A stretch of DNA of 20,823 bases from a virus, in IMG/VR virus record IMGVR_UViG_3300020536_000045, positions 1 to 20,823 of that record. The stretch is one strand, 5' to 3'. Shown piece by piece: positions 1 through 8,523 of this stretch (within the stretch, counting starts at the first letter, position 1; each line of letters opens with the position of its first letter). A model generated the notes under the pieces. That model was not told where the DNA came from and ran no database searches. It saw nothing but the letters and a program-made list of their open reading frames with translations. A program made the position numbers and the translations under genes.

Positions 1-805
1 CACCTGAACCACCTGAGCCTCCGATTCGCTGATATGGAGCAGTATCGGATCCACTTCCACCACCGCCTGATCCAGTTTTTTCAGTAGCTGGCCCACCGTT
101 AGTTTCATTATTGCCACCATTTCCAGCACCACCTCCTCCACCCGAAGCACCAGATTGAACTGGACTTCCGCCGGCACCTCCGCCACCAGCGTAAGATCCT
201 CCAGATCCAGTAGAAGTTGCTGTAGCCCAAGTTGAATAAGCAGCCGTTGCTGACCCTCCGGTACCAAAATAAACTGGTGGTGCTGTAGCATTTTGTCCAG
301 CAGCATTTGCTCCACCACCACCGCCTGCTGCACCCCAGTTAGCTGACCAGTTTGCAGCATCACCACCTTTATTTCCTTGTCCGGGAGTACCAGAACCTCC
401 TGTTATTGCACCTACAGGAGCTGGTGCGAATGATGTTGATCCTCCACCAGATCCTCCAGAAAAACCAAATCTACCAGTTCCACCACCTTCACCACAAGCA
501 CCGCCACCTCCACCGGTGGCAGTTTGTGTTGAAAAATAAGATGGACTTCCATTAGCCCCAAAAGTTGCTGGTCCAGGAGTTGAACCAGTATCTGGTCCAC
601 CTCCGGCTCCTCCACCTCCAACGACTACTGTGTATGTTCCTTTTTTTATTTTTAAGTTATTGACATACAAAACACCACCCGCACCACCACCAGCTCCAGA
701 TATAGTTTGTCCTGAAGAACCACCACCACCGCCACCAGCGATAACTAAAAGTTCTAATTTTAATTCACTTGTTAAAGCTTGATTAAATTTTCTATGAGAA
801 AACAT
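1..805 (-). CDS. Glycine-rich tail-fibre tip / adhesin-like protein, partial at its C-terminus
   Basis: The reading frame starts at ATG 803-805 and stays open for 268 codons to the left edge, so the C-terminus is missing. Residues 1-22 (MFSHRKFNQALTSELKLELL) form a short non-glycine leader. A classic glycine-rich adhesin start follows: VIAGGGGG, then GAGGGAGGVLYVNN and YTVVVGGGGAGGG. The rest alternates Gly tracts with short Ser/Thr/Ala/Pro segments and a few aromatic residues (for example NWSANWGAAGGGG). Such glycine-rich domains are known at the distal end of phage fibres, where polyglycine loops bind receptors; T4-like gp38 adhesins are an analogy, not a demonstrated homologue. The start overlaps the stop of the upstream fibre gene as TAATG, which implies translational coupling. 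The likely role is host recognition. The open frame is seen directly; the receptor role is inferred. Confidence 0.8.
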   Translation of the reverse strand, partial: MFSHRKFNQALTSELKLELLVIAGGGGGGSSGQTISGAGGGAGGVLYVNNLKIKKGTYTVVVGGGGAGGGPDTGSTPGPATFGANGSPSYFSTQTATGGGGGACGEGGGTGRFGFSGGSGGGSTSFAPAPVGAITGGSGTPGQGNKGGDAANWSANWGAAGGGGGANAAGQNATAPPVYFGTGGSATAAYSTWATATSTGSGGSYAGGGGAGGSPVQSGASGGGGGAGNGGNNETNGGPATEKTGSGGGGSGSDTAPYQRIGGSGGSG

Positions 806-1383
806 TATAAGTAATAATCTTGTGAAACAGTTCCGTACCAGTTAGTTCCATCGGATATAAATGAAATTATATCCAAACGATTCAAAGATGTTGTAAACGC
901 TGGAGCACTATTTGATGGCCATTTAACAGAGGTAAATGTGGCAGTTAAGTTATTAGCCCCAATTCTCATTAAAACTGTAAAGCTTTTGCCTGCTGAAACA
1001 GAAGGCATTGTGAACGTACAATTTTGTGTTAGGTTAACAGTTTGTAATGTGCCGTTCGTTAATGATATTGTTTGTGAAGCACCAGAACTACCAATTGCAA
1101 CAACAGATTCAGTATAATTTGTGTACGTAGAATTTGTTAATGTTAAATTACTGACAGAAGTAACATTAGCTGAATAAGTAACTCTACCATCTTGACCAAT
1201 GGTTAAAGTTGGTATGCCTGTTGAACCACCGTAAACTCCAGAAGTAACACCGGTGTTTACTAAGTTCGAAGAACCGATTGTATACGGAGCTATTCTGTCG
1301 CCAGTAAAAGTACCAAGTTCAAAAAGATTACCAGTTATGGTGCCACTTGATATTAAGTTACCGTAAACTCTTGTGAGTGCCAT
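805..1383 (-). CDS. Tail-fibre protein (192 aa)
   Basis: The protein starts MALTRVYGNLISSG and is rich in Ser, Thr, Asn and Gly, as phage fibre proteins are. Residues 49-68 carry the fibre motif GGSTGIPTLTIGQDGRVT, which recurs in many phage fibres (G..GSST.IP.ITVD..GRVT). Residues about 125-192 (SVSAGKSFTVLMRIG, then a KWPSNSAP segment and ISFISDGTNWYGTVSQ) look like the beta-rich C-terminal domain that often ends short fibres. It follows the 106-aa gene after a 14-base gap; an AGAGAG stretch about 7 bases before the ATG may serve as ribosome binding site. It is one of four small fibre-type genes that together could build a composite fibre. The fibre assignment rests on motif and composition; the exact position in the virion is unknown. 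Confidence 0.75.
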   Translation of the reverse strand: MALTRVYGNLISSGTITGNLFELGTFTGDRIAPYTIGSSNLVNTGVTSGVYGGSTGIPTLTIGQDGRVTYSANVTSVSNLTLTNSTYTNYTESVVAIGSSGASQTISLTNGTLQTVNLTQNCTFTMPSVSAGKSFTVLMRIGANNLTATFTSVKWPSNSAPAFTTSLNRLDIISFISDGTNWYGTVSQDYYL

Positions 1384-1397
1384 TTATAATCTCTCTA

Positions 1398-1718
1398 TTA
1401 ACTGATTTCTAATACTGAGCAAATGACATCAGCGTTTGCTGAAGCTGACACTTTTAATGCATCGCTCGCTTCAAGAACCAATTTTTGGTCTCCACCTATT
1501 GGCACGAAAGAACCTCCAGCTGCAATCGTAACTTCTTTGATTAAATAATAATCGGTTCCACCTGCCGTCAAATATACATTTGCAGATATGGGAGAGTTAG
1601 TCATATTTGCTACACTCATACCAATCACCGTGGCCTGAACACCACCACCTGCGGTAAACACTGTTTGTGGCGTAGTGTTAGCGTTTTTAATTAAATAATT
1701 TTTAAAGGTGTTTGCCAT
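1398..1718 (-). CDS. Small conserved phage structural-type protein (106 aa)
   Basis: The protein is compact and beta-rich, with no signal peptide or membrane segment. The pattern FKNYLIKNANTT, VFTAGGGVQATVIGMSVANM, YYLIKEVTIAAGGSFVPIGG, QKLVLEASDALKVSAS, ICSVLEIS resembles a small family common beside fibre and baseplate genes of T4-like and other tailed phages, usually labelled only as structural or hypothetical. The start is supported by an AAGGA ribosome binding site 11 bases upstream and by a late-promoter-like motif at 1740-1747. The 37-base gap before it is the longest on the minus strand, so this gene probably begins its own late transcript with the downstream fibre genes. A minor fibre or decoration role is inferred from context. 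Confidence 0.65.
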   Translation of the reverse strand: MANTFKNYLIKNANTTPQTVFTAGGGVQATVIGMSVANMTNSPISANVYLTAGGTDYYLIKEVTIAAGGSFVPIGGDQKLVLEASDALKVSASANADVICSVLEIS

Positions 1719-1739
1719 TTTTTACTATCCTTGATGATC

Positions 1740-1747
1740 TATTTATG
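1740..1747 (-). promoter_or_regulatory. T4-type late promoter -10 motif (CATAAATA)
   Basis: On the minus strand the gap before the 106-aa gene reads CATAAATA, one base from the T4 late consensus TATAAATA. It ends 21 bases before the ATG at 1718. A start site about 6 bases downstream would leave a leader of roughly 15 bases that includes the AAGGA ribosome binding site. T4 late promoters need only this -10 element plus gp55 and gp33; no -35 box is expected. Confidence 0.55.
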
Positions 1748-1755
1748 TGTTTGTT

Positions 1756-2301
1756 TTATCCTAAAGCAATCGACAGAGCAACTGCATCATTTAAAGCTGT
1801 ATTGGCTGAATTGTAAGCCGCATTAGCATGGTCGTAAGACGAATTTGCTTGAATGAAAGCAGAATTAGCATAAGAACCAGAAATTGTCGCAGCAGAGGTT
1901 GAAATAGTTTGTGCTGCAGTGATACTAGAATAAATTAAAGTGTTCGCTGAACCAGTAAGAAAAGTTACATTAGCTGTTTGGAAATTACCATAATTTACTG
2001 AGGCATTTGCCAGAGTAGTATTTCCTCCAACTGTAAGATTGTTGGCAAATGATGCCGAACCATTCGAATTAATGTCATCGAAACTTACGGAATCTAATAC
2101 GATATTGCCCGAAACAGTTAAATCACCGCCAATTGTAAGGTTGTTCGCTACCGATAAGTTTGTATTGGCATAAAATGTCGTACTGCCTGGCCCACCAGGA
2201 CCACCATCAGTTAAATCATTTACCTTTGTAATAAGGTTTTGAGTGGCGGTTAACCATTGGCTAAACGTATTCGAGGTGCTTATTTGTGCAATAATAGCCA
2301 T
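1756..2301 (-). CDS. Short tail-fibre protein with adapter-like N-terminus and heptad-repeat C-terminus (181 aa)
   Basis: Residues 1-33 (TSNTFSQWLTATQNLITKVN) match the N-terminal attachment segment seen in many fibre proteins of marine T4-like phages (TFgdWv.atN.li..vN). Residues 34-40 are a Gly/Pro hinge (GGPGGPG). Residues 46-100 hold repeated beta-strand units such as LTIGGDLTVSGNIVLD and NNLTVGGNTTL. Residues 145-172 are four consecutive 7-residue units, each starting with Ala-Asn. The protein is short for this fibre type, and the distal part may be supplied by the separate downstream genes. The start overlaps the upstream stop (TAATG), and an AGGA sequence lies about 8 bases upstream. 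The N-terminus probably docks on the baseplate; that is inference from the family. Confidence 0.7.
   Translation of the reverse strand: MAIIAQISTSNTFSQWLTATQNLITKVNDLTDGGPGGPGSTTFYANTNLSVANNLTIGGDLTVSGNIVLDSVSFDDINSNGSASFANNLTVGGNTTLANASVNYGNFQTANVTFLTGSANTLIYSSITAAQTISTSAATISGSYANSAFIQANSSYDHANAAYNSANTALNDAVALSIALG
1786..1869 (-). repeat. Four tandem heptads starting Ala-Asn (residues 145-172 of the 181-aa fibre protein)
   Basis: The units read ANSAFIQ, ANSSYDH, ANAAYNS and ANTALND. Each has Ala-Asn at positions 1-2 and an aromatic or large hydrophobic residue at position 5. The 21-base period fits a trimeric coiled coil or similar fibre stalk. Much longer arrays of this kind occur in fibres of marine phages. 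Confidence 0.7.
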
Positions 2302-2531
2302 TATTTTTCCTGATTTGCGGCAAGCTTGTACAACAACTGTTTAATTTCTTGCATATCTTGTTCTAATTGTCCTATTCGATTTACGGTCTTTTCTTCTTCA
2401 AGCTGCTTCTTCTTAGCAATCGCTCTCTCTGTATAATACTCTTCTAAAGAGGATCGGTCAGTATTTAGAATGGCTTTTGAATGTGTATCCCTTACGAATT
2501 GTGGTGCATCTTTTACTTTTAAATATGCCAT
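2301..2531 (-). CDS. Small coiled-coil phage protein (76 aa)
   Basis: The chosen start is MAYLKVKDAPQF at 2531. The frame opens seven codons further upstream at 2552, but that extension lies inside the preceding gene, and the family start I recognise is the LKVKD...VRD...ILNTD form. The first 27 residues (LKVKDAPQFVRDTHSKAILN) form the conserved head. Residues about 30-76 are charged and helical (AIAKKKQLEEEK, IGQLEQDMQEIKQLLYKL), a likely coiled coil. Similar small proteins occur next to structural genes in many T4-like phages without an assigned function. The stop of the giant gene and this ATG are adjacent (TAATATG), implying coupling. A scaffold or fibre-assembly role is possible but not shown. 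Confidence 0.7.
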   Translation of the reverse strand: MAYLKVKDAPQFVRDTHSKAILNTDRSSLEEYYTERAIAKKKQLEEEKTVNRIGQLEQDMQEIKQLLYKLAANQEK

Positions 2532-2532
2532 A

Positions 2533-5500
2533 TTAACCCGCTGGTAAAGCAATTATACGAAGATCGGAAACTATTGGTACGTCAACAGTTGTTGTGCCCG
2601 ACATAACAATCTTAATTGCAAAGGTTCTAAATGTTGAATATGAAGTCGAACCAGATACGTAATTAACACTGTTATTCGCTGATCCACCAGAGCCTGGAGA
2701 GAACACTAAATCTCTATAATCATCAGGATTAGAAGATACAAAGTTCTCATTTCCCAATTCAGTCATTAACTGATAGTTCTTGTCATCAAATAAATCTGGA
2801 TCAGATTTAGAAAGAATCTTATAGTAGACAAGTATATTTGATCCTGATGGTTTATAGGCGTTCATATAAACACGAAGGTCTCCAGAATCAAAACCATCCG
2901 CTAATGTTACTTGTCTTGTCATGTAGCGAACATCAGAATTGCCACCAGATTTCTTATCTTCACCGTTATAAGTTACAGATGCGCCAGAACCACCACCAGA
3001 GCCTGGAGTTATGGTAATTATTGGTGAAGTTGTATATCCTGATCCACCGTCAATGATGTAAACGGCATCAATTGTATTAGCTACAACATTAGCGACCGCA
3101 GTAGCACCTGACCCTCCGCCTCCAGAAATTGTAACAGTAACATCTGAAGAGTTTGCATATCCTGAACCGGAAGAAGCGACTACAACATCGGCGTTTCTTA
3201 GAGGTAGGTTATTAATTATGTTACCAATTGCTACCACAGAAACACGATCAATGTCAATTGCCGGACTAATTGCTGATGAGAGGGTGGTCAGAGAAGCACG
3301 GATTTTAAATGAAGATGGAGAAGAAGTTATTACTCTTCTACCAAAACCATCAGTCATCTCATAGTTTTCAACCGGATCAAACACTTTATATCCAGCTGAA
3401 GCTCCTGTTCCGTCTACTGTCGAATTAAATTCATAAACAATCGATGTATTTCCTATTACAAATTCTCCAATAATTGGGCGAATCAAATCGAAAGGAACAT
3501 TTGCCGATGGAGGAATTAAGTTAAATTGTGCTACGCCAGTTGTTGTGGAGAACGTATTTCTGATAACTCTAAACATCATGTCGAAGGTCTGTTCTGCTGT
3601 CCAGGTATAAGCATTTTGTGACTTGAAGAAAGAGCCAATATATGGTTGTTCTGATATCAATCGGCCTGTTACCAAGTCGAAAGCGCCAGTTTCAGCATAA
3701 TATGTGAAATACTTATTCGAGTTTGCTAGAAGAACAAAGCTATACTCGTTTGGTTCTAGATAAACTGGTTGGTCAAAAATAAAATCAGTATACTTCGTAG
3801 GATTATCAAGGTCTGGAGAAGTAGTTATATTAACTCTATCTGGTGTCAATGTAACATCAGCATAAACCGTTGAGCTAGATGGATAACCATTTACCGTAGG
3901 ACGAAGTTGTAAGGTCACAGGAACAGTATCATCTTTCGATCTAAAACAAACTCGAATCCTATCGATGAATATTCCATCAGGATACAATTGACCGTCAACA
4001 AAGAAAGTCTGAGCAATTGGATCTATAGGGGGTGGAGCCACACTTGTTATAGCTGTTGTTGATCTTGAAGAGCTTCTTGATGTTGTAATTGTTCTTTCTT
4101 CTGTTACCTCAGTTCTTTCCACTCTTGGAACCACAGTAGAAAGAATTTCTTCTTGAACGGTTTGTAGAGTTCCTTGTGCAAAGAATCTGGTATCACCGTT
4201 TGATAACGATGTGAAGGTATCATTTGTATTATTATCAATCAGTCTAAAGCGTTTTTCACCTGTTCTGAAAGTAGATGTTGGGACATAGAATGTACCAGCA
4301 ATTGACCCTGCCTCATCACTAACAAGTCTACCAATAGAGTATATCGAGTTAGCAGAAATTGGTGTTGTTGTCCATGTTCCACTAATAGTTACATTTCTAG
4401 TTACCGGATCATAAGACTGTATTGTAGCTGATTGACCGGCACCTTCTCCAGAAACAATGAATATAACCGATGCATTGTAATCAGTAATATTATTAGCGAA
4501 CCCTGCATCTGGCGCTAAAGTAATTGTGCTAGAATCAGCACCCGATACAAAACCAGAGTAATGTTCATACGAAGTTATTGTTGCAACAGTGCCTGTATTA
4601 GAACCAACAACAGAGCTTCTATTCTGACGGAATCCAGTCGTAGCATTTACATCGGTAACAAAAGCTCTCGTATTCGATGTTTTAATAATATTAAAGGATC
4701 CATTTGTCGTTAAGGTAACATTATCTGTTACATTAGCACTTTCAAAATCACCGATTGTAGTTTTGAATAATAGGTTGTTATTAGCAAAAACAAACTTATT
4801 AGCTCTTGCAGTATAGTTTTCTACAGCGATGCCATCAAAGAATGAATACAGTGTTGTGTTCGGTGCAAAACTTGAGCCAACAAAAATAACTGTTTTCGCT
4901 CTCATGAAAGGAATAATTGATAGATCAAGAATTCTATCACCAAGAGATTGGAGAACTGTATCACCAACCAATCTTGTTACCACACCAGTTCTTACCTGTC
5001 CTTCAGTTGTAGTTCTTCTTCTTCTTCTACGTCTTGTGGTAAAGGTCGTTATAGGTGAAACACTAAATGATTGTACACTTTGTGTTGATGTTGTTGTTCT
5101 CGATCTAGAACTTGTTGTTGACCAAACAGTCTCCCAAGCTCCCCATTCGAATTCCCAAGGAGTATTATTAATCTGTTCCCAAACATCATTATTGTTTTCA
5201 TTGTTTATAATGACAGAAGGATTTCTAAGAGTGTCTACCCAAACATCACTTGTAGGAGAAAGTTCAACTTTACCCAAATAGCTTACTACATTAAATGGGT
5301 TAATGTTTACAGTTCCCGATGTTCTTGGTTGATCGATGAAAGTAGCTAAAGATGTTGTTGTGGTTACAAAGAAACCGTTTTGTGAAATGCCCGAAGAATT
5401 AGCAGCATCAAACTCAAGAGAGTATGAAGCAATATTAAAAGAGGGTCTTAACTCATTTTCGATTCTATCAATCGATGCTTTATAATCTAATTTAAAAACA

Positions 5501-8500
5501 TCTGCTACCGAATGACCAACAAAAGAGTCCACTAAAATTCCGTTTTTAGCTCTAGGAACATTCTGAGAATCTAGAATTGTTAAATCTTGTTGATTTAATG
5601 CTTGTAGTTCAGAAAATGTTAATGAAGTGTAATACTCTAAACTTTCGACACGTTTTTCAATTGTGCCGATATCTCTCATACGATAACGCTTGTGGCTTTC
5701 TGTTTGAGTCGAAACATTTGAAACATTTAAAACATATGCAGGACTCTCTAATGTAAACAGAGTCATAGCACCATCTTTGTCTTTAGGTATTTGTGGTGTT
5801 AAAGATGGAACACCAGTTACCAGTTCAAATGTTCTATTTTTATTTAATACGATCTTATCATTTCTTGGTAAATAATAAGAGTAGTCTAAAATTATATCCG
5901 ATCCGTTTTCGGGAATTTTAGGACCAGTAGTAGATGAATCAACATCAAAGACAACTGAATTTGCTGTTGCCGCTGTAGCTGCACTTCTTACTGGTCTAAA
6001 GTCAAAAACATCCCTCAATTCATACTTAATACCCGATGAAGATGTGTATGAAGGTATCGAAGAATAATTGTAACCGTTATAAGAATCTACAGTGAAATAA
6101 CCGGCACCCGAAGAATCGAACTTATTTACTTTGACTGCAAGAGGACCTTTTGGAGCAACAACACCAGATTTTAGCTTAATCGAAGCATGGTCATAATAAG
6201 AGTCTCTTTGTCCATTGTCTAAAGTGTACTTAGAAGTTACATCAATAGCCGATGAAGCATTTGAAACAGAAATTTGATTTCCGTTAAAATCTAAAACGGA
6301 AATCAAACTAACAACATCAGGCATATAAAGAGATTGTGCTGTCGATGGAGTTTTAACAACAGAGTTTGCAGAAATGTGTACTTGACCATTAGCAGCGAAC
6401 AACTGAACAGATCCATTTCCAAAAAGATTAACGCCACCAGAAACTAATATTTGGTTGTTTCCAGCATTGTATGTTTTAGTTTTCTGTGTTGGAGTTCCAG
6501 CGTCAATCGTAGCGATAATATTTGCTGTCATATTATTACCGTTTGTAACGGTAATTTTTCTAGTAGAGGTATCTACTGTGAACAGATCAGCCGGAATAAT
6601 CTGTCCGACTTTATAAGGTGATGTTCCTGCAGCGGTAACAACAACCATATAATTATCTTGTCTCGAAGATGTTGATGATCCCGATGCTAAGGTTTCACCT
6701 GTTCCTACAGATAGTGCTGGAGATTGGCTTGTAGCAAATGTTTGAGATTCATACAGTCTACGATGCGACATGGTAACATCAGCAATCGTGCTGTTTGCAA
6801 TGAAATTTTCACCAATTCTAAACAGTAGCGGTTCTAATGTCGTATCAGAGATGAAAGTATCCCCGTAAGGTGAAGCATAATCCTTAGAACGGTCATCTAT
6901 GTCTGCCGCAGCAACTCTAGTTGTTCCGTTAATGACAGCTAAAGACTTAACATCATTAAATTCGAAATCAATTGACCATGCCGACGAATTATCGAGTGTT
7001 GCTGTGAAAGGCTCGGATAGTTCTACAGTTTGATTTAGCCAGTTATAATTAGTAATTGTTTTTGGTAATTCGCCGGTTCCTGGTCCAGAAGTAATTCTAA
7101 ATTTAGCACCAACATAAGCATTATTAGAAGAAGCGGCATAACTGCTCGAAATTAAAGTGTTTGCAATCTGAACAGTTGAAATATTAATTGCCGAATTAAC
7201 TGTTCCTGTTAATGATCCAACGTCAACATCAAATAAGAATAGTTTGTATTCATATGTTGAAGAGTTTGAAGTATTTGCAGCCGAATCAAAAGCTATGGAC
7301 TTGACTCTCGCTGTTCCAACTTTAGTATTAGAAACTGTTGCGGTCGTCGATACATTAATTAAAGAGTTTGACACACAATGTAAATCTACAGTTGCCAAAC
7401 TATTAATTGGGAAAGTGCCATACAAAGTATTGGCATAAACATAGTAACCGTAATCTGTAGTGATTCTTTTGTTTGTTACCGCTGTTGTCGTTCTAGGTTT
7501 TGGAACTATTAATCTTGTTGGTGAAATTGTTTCAAACTCATAACCATAAACGTAGGCTTTTCCTGGTGAGATAACAGCAACCATATTTGCAGAGTTTGCT
7601 GTAGATTCTTCAACAACCATTCTAAATGGTTTTACTGTATAATTTCCAGATTCGTCATATGTTCTACGAGCTAAAGTATCTTCAATAACTGAATATTGAG
7701 GATATCTTGCTAACGTAATTACTTCACCATTTTCTATTCTAGAGATTTCTATAAACTTAGTATCATCAGTAGATGATAATGATCTTGTTGATAGAACTAA
7801 ATCAATTTTAAAACGATCTGATCCCGGAGCTTGATAATTGGATGCATCTAAAGCTGGATCTAAGAGTGATGTATCTGAAGAGGATGAAACGATGGTTTCT
7901 GTAATTTCAAAACCAACTCTTACATTACTTGCTGTTGTATATTTTGATGTGGCTATAGTTTGTGCCGACGATTTGACAAAAAAGCCATCATAGAAATATA
8001 CACCATCATCTATGGAAAATGTTTGTCCGGTGCCGGTTCCTCCAGCAGCAATTGTAGCAGAAACGGTATCTTGAGCGGATTCAAAAGTTTTAATTATTTC
8101 ACCAGCATTAAAAGTTCCATAAATTTCTTTAACAAGTAAAGTTTTTGGATCTCCGGTGCCAGCATCCGCATCATAGACTTTAATAACTTCAGCTCTTTTT
8201 GTTGGAATAGAAATATTATCGACAATTGTTTTACCAACAAAATCGTTAATGTCTACAGCAACACCACCAAAAGAAGTTTCTAGTTTTAAGAACTTAACAT
8301 TTTGGAAAAAGGACTGGCCGCCAGTAACAACTGAACCGTTTTGAAAAATATGATTACCAAATCTTTCAACTTGTTTCTGTAAAATCGTTTGTATCTGGGT
8401 TAGTTCACGAGCCTGAACGGCATAACCTGGCTTAAATAGTAAACGAAGATACTTTTTATCTTCATCAAAATCATCATAGTAAGGATTTACGTTAAAATTT

Positions 8501-8514
8501 GTGTCAAGTGCCAT
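2533..8514 (-). CDS. Giant virion structural protein, DUF4815-type N-terminus (1993 aa)
   Basis: This is the largest gene in the window. The N-terminus (NPYYDDFDEDKKYLRLLF, GYAVQARELTQIQTILQKQV, GNHIFQNGSVVTGG) is the hallmark of a structural family of marine T4-like myophages, which I recall as DUF4815. Around residues 1198-1220 is a conserved block (IIPFMRAKTVIFVGSSFAPN, followed by YSFFDGIAV). Around 1493-1503 is PPIDPIAQTFFVDG, which leads a beta-domain also conserved in this family. Residues 1161-1167 are seven consecutive Arg in a Ser/Thr-rich linker, and a second Ser/Arg/Thr-rich linker precedes DPIAQTF. Residues 1779-1850 hold two GxGY repeats. TAAGGA at the gp8 stop supplies a ribosome binding site before the ATG. 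Downstream of gp8, it occupies the place of T4 gp9-gp12, so a peripheral baseplate or fibre-network role is inferred; gp10-like function is possible. Confidence 0.85.
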   Translation of the reverse strand: MALDTNFNVNPYYDDFDEDKKYLRLLFKPGYAVQARELTQIQTILQKQVERFGNHIFQNGSVVTGGQSFFQNVKFLKLETSFGGVAVDINDFVGKTIVDNISIPTKRAEVIKVYDADAGTGDPKTLLVKEIYGTFNAGEIIKTFESAQDTVSATIAAGGTGTGQTFSIDDGVYFYDGFFVKSSAQTIATSKYTTASNVRVGFEITETIVSSSSDTSLLDPALDASNYQAPGSDRFKIDLVLSTRSLSSTDDTKFIEISRIENGEVITLARYPQYSVIEDTLARRTYDESGNYTVKPFRMVVEESTANSANMVAVISPGKAYVYGYEFETISPTRLIVPKPRTTTAVTNKRITTDYGYYVYANTLYGTFPINSLATVDLHCVSNSLINVSTTATVSNTKVGTARVKSIAFDSAANTSNSSTYEYKLFLFDVDVGSLTGTVNSAINISTVQIANTLISSSYAASSNNAYVGAKFRITSGPGTGELPKTITNYNWLNQTVELSEPFTATLDNSSAWSIDFEFNDVKSLAVINGTTRVAAADIDDRSKDYASPYGDTFISDTTLEPLLFRIGENFIANSTIADVTMSHRRLYESQTFATSQSPALSVGTGETLASGSSTSSRQDNYMVVVTAAGTSPYKVGQIIPADLFTVDTSTRKITVTNGNNMTANIIATIDAGTPTQKTKTYNAGNNQILVSGGVNLFGNGSVQLFAANGQVHISANSVVKTPSTAQSLYMPDVVSLISVLDFNGNQISVSNASSAIDVTSKYTLDNGQRDSYYDHASIKLKSGVVAPKGPLAVKVNKFDSSGAGYFTVDSYNGYNYSSIPSYTSSSGIKYELRDVFDFRPVRSAATAATANSVVFDVDSSTTGPKIPENGSDIILDYSYYLPRNDKIVLNKNRTFELVTGVPSLTPQIPKDKDGAMTLFTLESPAYVLNVSNVSTQTESHKRYRMRDIGTIEKRVESLEYYTSLTFSELQALNQQDLTILDSQNVPRAKNGILVDSFVGHSVADVFKLDYKASIDRIENELRPSFNIASYSLEFDAANSSGISQNGFFVTTTTSLATFIDQPRTSGTVNINPFNVVSYLGKVELSPTSDVWVDTLRNPSVIINNENNNDVWEQINNTPWEFEWGAWETVWSTTSSRSRTTTSTQSVQSFSVSPITTFTTRRRRRRRTTTEGQVRTGVVTRLVGDTVLQSLGDRILDLSIIPFMRAKTVIFVGSSFAPNTTLYSFFDGIAVENYTARANKFVFANNNLLFKTTIGDFESANVTDNVTLTTNGSFNIIKTSNTRAFVTDVNATTGFRQNRSSVVGSNTGTVATITSYEHYSGFVSGADSSTITLAPDAGFANNITDYNASVIFIVSGEGAGQSATIQSYDPVTRNVTISGTWTTTPISANSIYSIGRLVSDEAGSIAGTFYVPTSTFRTGEKRFRLIDNNTNDTFTSLSNGDTRFFAQGTLQTVQEEILSTVVPRVERTEVTEERTITTSRSSSRSTTAITSVAPPPIDPIAQTFFVDGQLYPDGIFIDRIRVCFRSKDDTVPVTLQLRPTVNGYPSSSTVYADVTLTPDRVNITTSPDLDNPTKYTDFIFDQPVYLEPNEYSFVLLANSNKYFTYYAETGAFDLVTGRLISEQPYIGSFFKSQNAYTWTAEQTFDMMFRVIRNTFSTTTGVAQFNLIPPSANVPFDLIRPIIGEFVIGNTSIVYEFNSTVDGTGASAGYKVFDPVENYEMTDGFGRRVITSSPSSFKIRASLTTLSSAISPAIDIDRVSVVAIGNIINNLPLRNADVVVASSGSGYANSSDVTVTISGGGGSGATAVANVVANTIDAVYIIDGGSGYTTSPIITITPGSGGGSGASVTYNGEDKKSGGNSDVRYMTRQVTLADGFDSGDLRVYMNAYKPSGSNILVYYKILSKSDPDLFDDKNYQLMTELGNENFVSSNPDDYRDLVFSPGSGGSANNSVNYVSGSTSYSTFRTFAIKIVMSGTTTVDVPIVSDLRIIALPAG
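2966..3180 (-). repeat. Two GxGY-type repeats near the C-terminus of the 1993-aa protein
   Basis: Residues about 1779-1850 read GSGYANSSDVTVTISGGGG, then a SGATAVANVV core, then IIDGGSGYTTSPIITITPG with SGASVTYNG. The unit is G-x-G-Y, a short beta strand ending in TITxG, a Gly-rich turn and an SGA strand. The same unit recurs in gp6, the 845-aa protein and gp8. Confidence 0.7.
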
Positions 8515-8523
8515 GCACAGTCC

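Noticed and set aside
352-621. His/Leu-rich and Val/Glu-rich small open frames
   Set aside because: They are other-frame readings of the glycine codons in the adhesin gene; the glycine-rich frame is open for the full stretch and couples to the upstream gene.
1-805. Possible DNA tandem repeat or CRISPR-like array in the CCACC-rich segment
   Set aside because: The repetition follows glycine codons with irregular spacing; there is no constant repeat and spacer unit.
1381-1388. TATAAATG on the minus strand at the start of the 192-aa gene
   Set aside because: The last base mismatches the strongly conserved A of the late motif, and the motif includes the ATG itself, so transcription would begin inside the gene.
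1719-1755. Terminator in the 37-base gap
   Set aside because: No stable inverted repeat followed by a T run is visible; the gap is explained by a promoter motif and ribosome binding site.
2532-2552. Seven-codon extension of the 76-aa protein
   Set aside because: It overlaps the end of the giant gene and the conserved start is MAYLKVKD; the stop/ATG junction TAATATG matches the neighbours.
4829-5281. 150-codon plus-strand open frame
   Set aside because: It is antisense to the conserved middle of the 1993-aa gene; its Leu/Val-rich stretch is the complement of the Arg and Ser/Thr codons.
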